Positions 32,430 to 34,226 of a stretch of 34,226 nt of DNA are shown one piece after another. The notes under the pieces were generated by a model, which was given only the letters and a program-made list of their open reading frames with translations, was not told the origin of the DNA and did no database searches. A program made the translations under genes and the position numbers. Source of the stretch: Lachnospiraceae bacterium. GTDB taxonomy: Bacteria; Bacillota; Clostridia; Lachnospirales; Lachnospiraceae. Each line of letters starts with the position of its first letter. Within the stretch, counting starts at the first letter, position 1. The DNA lies in the NCBI GenBank assembly GCA_024693135.1, contig JAILLN010000052.1:1-34226 (forward strand). Direction: 5' to 3'.

Positions 32430-34226
32430 ATGGGATCGCGGTTTTTAAGAAGGAAGAGATGGATGGCGGCCACGCTGTGCCTGTCCCTGCTTTTTGGCAT
32501 GCAGACGGGGATCACGGCATCTGCCCAGACCGGGGCGGTGGCGGCTCAGGTGGAGACGGCTCCTGAGGCCTTTGATGCGGCGGGCGCTGTGGAGGCGGCA
32601 GAGACGCAGGAAGCCGCGCCGGAGGTTCAAAAAAGTGCAGAAGGCTCTGCCGGGGATCTGAAGGATGCGGCTCCGGGTGCTGTTCCTGCAATAGAGGAAA
32701 AACCGGCTCTGCCGGAGGCGGTATCAAAGGATCAGGCCGGAATAGACCTTGTACCGGAAACGGAGGCGGCATCCGGGGACGCAGATGAGGTCGTGCCCGT
32801 GGGGGAAGGAGCACCGAAGGGCTGGTTTGCCACCCAGACAGAAGGCGGAGCCGTGAAATGGTCTCAGGATGGGGAAGGAAACTATATCGCAACCTTCAGC
32901 CATGAGGGAGAGATCTATTATGACTGGCATCAGAACGATAACATGCCTGATCCCGGTTGTTCGGTTACGATCAGTGCCGATACAGCATCTCCCTCGTTTA
33001 ATGTCGCGGTGGCCGGAGGATGGCATGGGCGCCCCACGACAGTATCCGTGGATGCCAGCCTTTCGGAGAAGGTCTTTGTCAATGAGCTTACCGTTTTGGA
33101 GGATGGGGAAGGGAAATATTCCTTCATCGGATTCGATAAGAAGGAAAATGAGGTCATCGATGAGGATACTTATGAAATTAAGATGAGTGAAACAGCCTAT
33201 GTCCCCGGCACAAAGGTCTATGATGGGCTGGAGATGTATTGTGACAATTATTTGGGCAATTATTATATAGATTATTCGGACAGATGCCTTACCAATCCAT
33301 ATGAACAAGAGGGATACTATTCGCCGATAAAAGCTTATTCTGTCAGCGGGGACGTGCTTCTTTCCTCCGAAGGAGGGAAAAGGCTGGATCTTTCTCCCCT
33401 TGCGGATCGGGCATTGGGAGGCCCTGCCGATTTTATTATTGAAACGGGAAACCGGAAATACTGGCTTCCGGTAGGAACTACCGGGGCAGATCCCGCAACA
33501 CTGGAGGACAGGTCCCTTTCCCTGGATGCATCGAAAGAAGGAGTGGTTTATGCCTATGAAACCTCCGATCCGGAGAAAAAGACAGCAGCTGGCCGGAAGA
33601 ATGTCCAATATGAGTTAAGGAATACGTTAGGGGAAAGAAGCCAAGCCTATAGATCGCTCCGGTGGAAAGACTCAAGAAATCTGTATGGGGATTATGCTTC
33701 CCTTTTTATTTATACTTACGGTTTGAATGGAAACAAAAACAATTCCCGGTATTATAGTTACAAACGGGATGGGGAAAAGGTTTATCGTTCTATATACCGG
33801 AGTGCCTTTACATCTGTCCGGAAAGAAATAACGGAAAAGGTTTATATCCAGCCAAAGTATGGGGATGCATGGTATGGGGATGACCAGATGCTCGGCATAT
33901 CGGGAAACGGGACTCAGTTTGAATTGACATACCGGTATGGAACCTGGGGATATGCCAGTCTTCATTTTGCCGCGGTGAAGAGCGGAGTAAGTGGAAGCTC
34001 CATCCCTGCGGAATTATGGCAGGTGGGAGAGCAGGTTGAGCATCCAGAGGGAGCGAGATATCATGCCGTATTAAACCGTGCGGTAAATGAAAACGGTGAA
34101 GCAGATTCTATAAAAGACGGACAGGTCTATGATATATACGGCATTTACAAGGATGAGCATAATCATATGACCGGTAAGCCGTTCATCGTCTATACGATCA
34201 AGTCCGGCGATTATGACCGGAAGCGG
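32430..34226 (+). CDS. Secreted surface protein, 3' end outside window
   Basis: The frame runs 599 codons from ATG 32430 to the window end without a stop. AAGGAG lies 8 bases upstream. Residues 1-30 are a classic signal peptide: basic RRKRW, hydrophobic TLCLSLLFG and ITASAQ as a probable cleavage region. Residues ~30-125 are low-complexity and rich in Ala, Glu and Pro, likely an extended linker. From ~130 (GWFATQTEGGAVKWSQDGEG) the protein is rich in Tyr, Gly and Asp with alternating beta-strand patterns. I recognise no catalytic motif and no named domain in the visible part. It may be an adhesin or enzyme with a C-terminal wall anchor beyond the window. Bases 32302-32429 upstream hold the promoter only. 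Confidence 0.8.
   Translation, partial: MGSRFLRRKRWMAATLCLSLLFGMQTGITASAQTGAVAAQVETAPEAFDAAGAVEAAETQEAAPEVQKSAEGSAGDLKDAAPGAVPAIEEKPALPEAVSKDQAGIDLVPETEAASGDADEVVPVGEGAPKGWFATQTEGGAVKWSQDGEGNYIATFSHEGEIYYDWHQNDNMPDPGCSVTISADTASPSFNVAVAGGWHGRPTTVSVDASLSEKVFVNELTVLEDGEGKYSFIGFDKKENEVIDEDTYEIKMSETAYVPGTKVYDGLEMYCDNYLGNYYIDYSDRCLTNPYEQEGYYSPIKAYSVSGDVLLSSEGGKRLDLSPLADRALGGPADFIIETGNRKYWLPVGTTGADPATLEDRSLSLDASKEGVVYAYETSDPEKKTAAGRKNVQYELRNTLGERSQAYRSLRWKDSRNLYGDYASLFIYTYGLNGNKNNSRYYSYKRDGEKVYRSIYRSAFTSVRKEITEKVYIQPKYGDAWYGDDQMLGISGNGTQFELTYRYGTWGYASLHFAAVKSGVSGSSIPAELWQVGEQVEHPEGARYHAVLNRAVNENGEADSIKDGQVYDIYGIYKDEHNHMTGKPFIVYTIKSGDYDRKR

Overview
The window looks like a Gram-positive Clostridia chromosome, most likely Lachnospiraceae. 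This rests on the AGGAGG-type ribosome binding sites, frequent AGG arginine codons, the gene families present (Fe-S serine dehydratase, a PocR-AraC regulator, GH25 lysozyme, tandem GT2 enzymes) and the absence of outer-membrane genes. The family assignment is inference. No rRNA, tRNA, CRISPR array or insertion sequence was found.

Positions 1-3219 are a gene graveyard. There are remnants of a chromate transporter, the start of a SAM methyltransferase, a metallophosphoesterase, the tail of a UDP-GlcNAc 2-epimerase (minus strand) and the tail of a CPBP membrane protease. One intact gene sits among them: a lipoprotein joining a DUF3089 alpha/beta-hydrolase domain to a nucleoside 2-deoxyribosyltransferase domain.

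Positions 3295-8668 (minus strand) hold two metabolic units. One is a tightly coupled serine operon: the uptake transporter SstT followed by the beta and alpha subunits of L-serine dehydratase. The other is an FGGY sugar kinase with a class II aldolase. A divergent PocR-domain AraC regulator (8833-9705) is the likely controller of the kinase/aldolase unit.

Near 9800 there is a sharp junction. A His-rich reading frame is cut and runs into the tail of an Ig-like surface protein, and base composition rises to the right. It may be a deletion, an insertion edge or an assembly join.

Positions 10213-34226 (plus strand) hold an acyl-CoA ligase-like gene with a near-consensus promoter, then a cell-surface polysaccharide cluster. 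The cluster contains rmlB, rmlA, a membrane-anchored GH25 lysozyme, rmlC, an ABC exporter (Wzm/Wzt with a carbohydrate-binding tail), a large methyltransferase plus kinase-like fusion, two multi-domain GT2 enzymes, a phosphohexomutase, a GT87 membrane glycosyltransferase, four more GT2 enzymes, and a polyprenyl-phosphate sugar-1-phosphate transferase. A secreted protein with its own promoter runs off the window end. The likely pathway is: the transferase primes undecaprenyl phosphate, GT2 enzymes extend a deoxysugar-containing chain, the methyltransferase/kinase-like protein may cap it, and Wzm/Wzt exports it. A GT2/GT87 pair may decorate it outside. rmlD is missing. The most interesting points are the possible WbdD/Wzt-like capping system in a Gram-positive, complementary domain loss in paralogous tandem glycosyltransferases, the lysozyme nested between rml genes, and the lipoprotein fusion.
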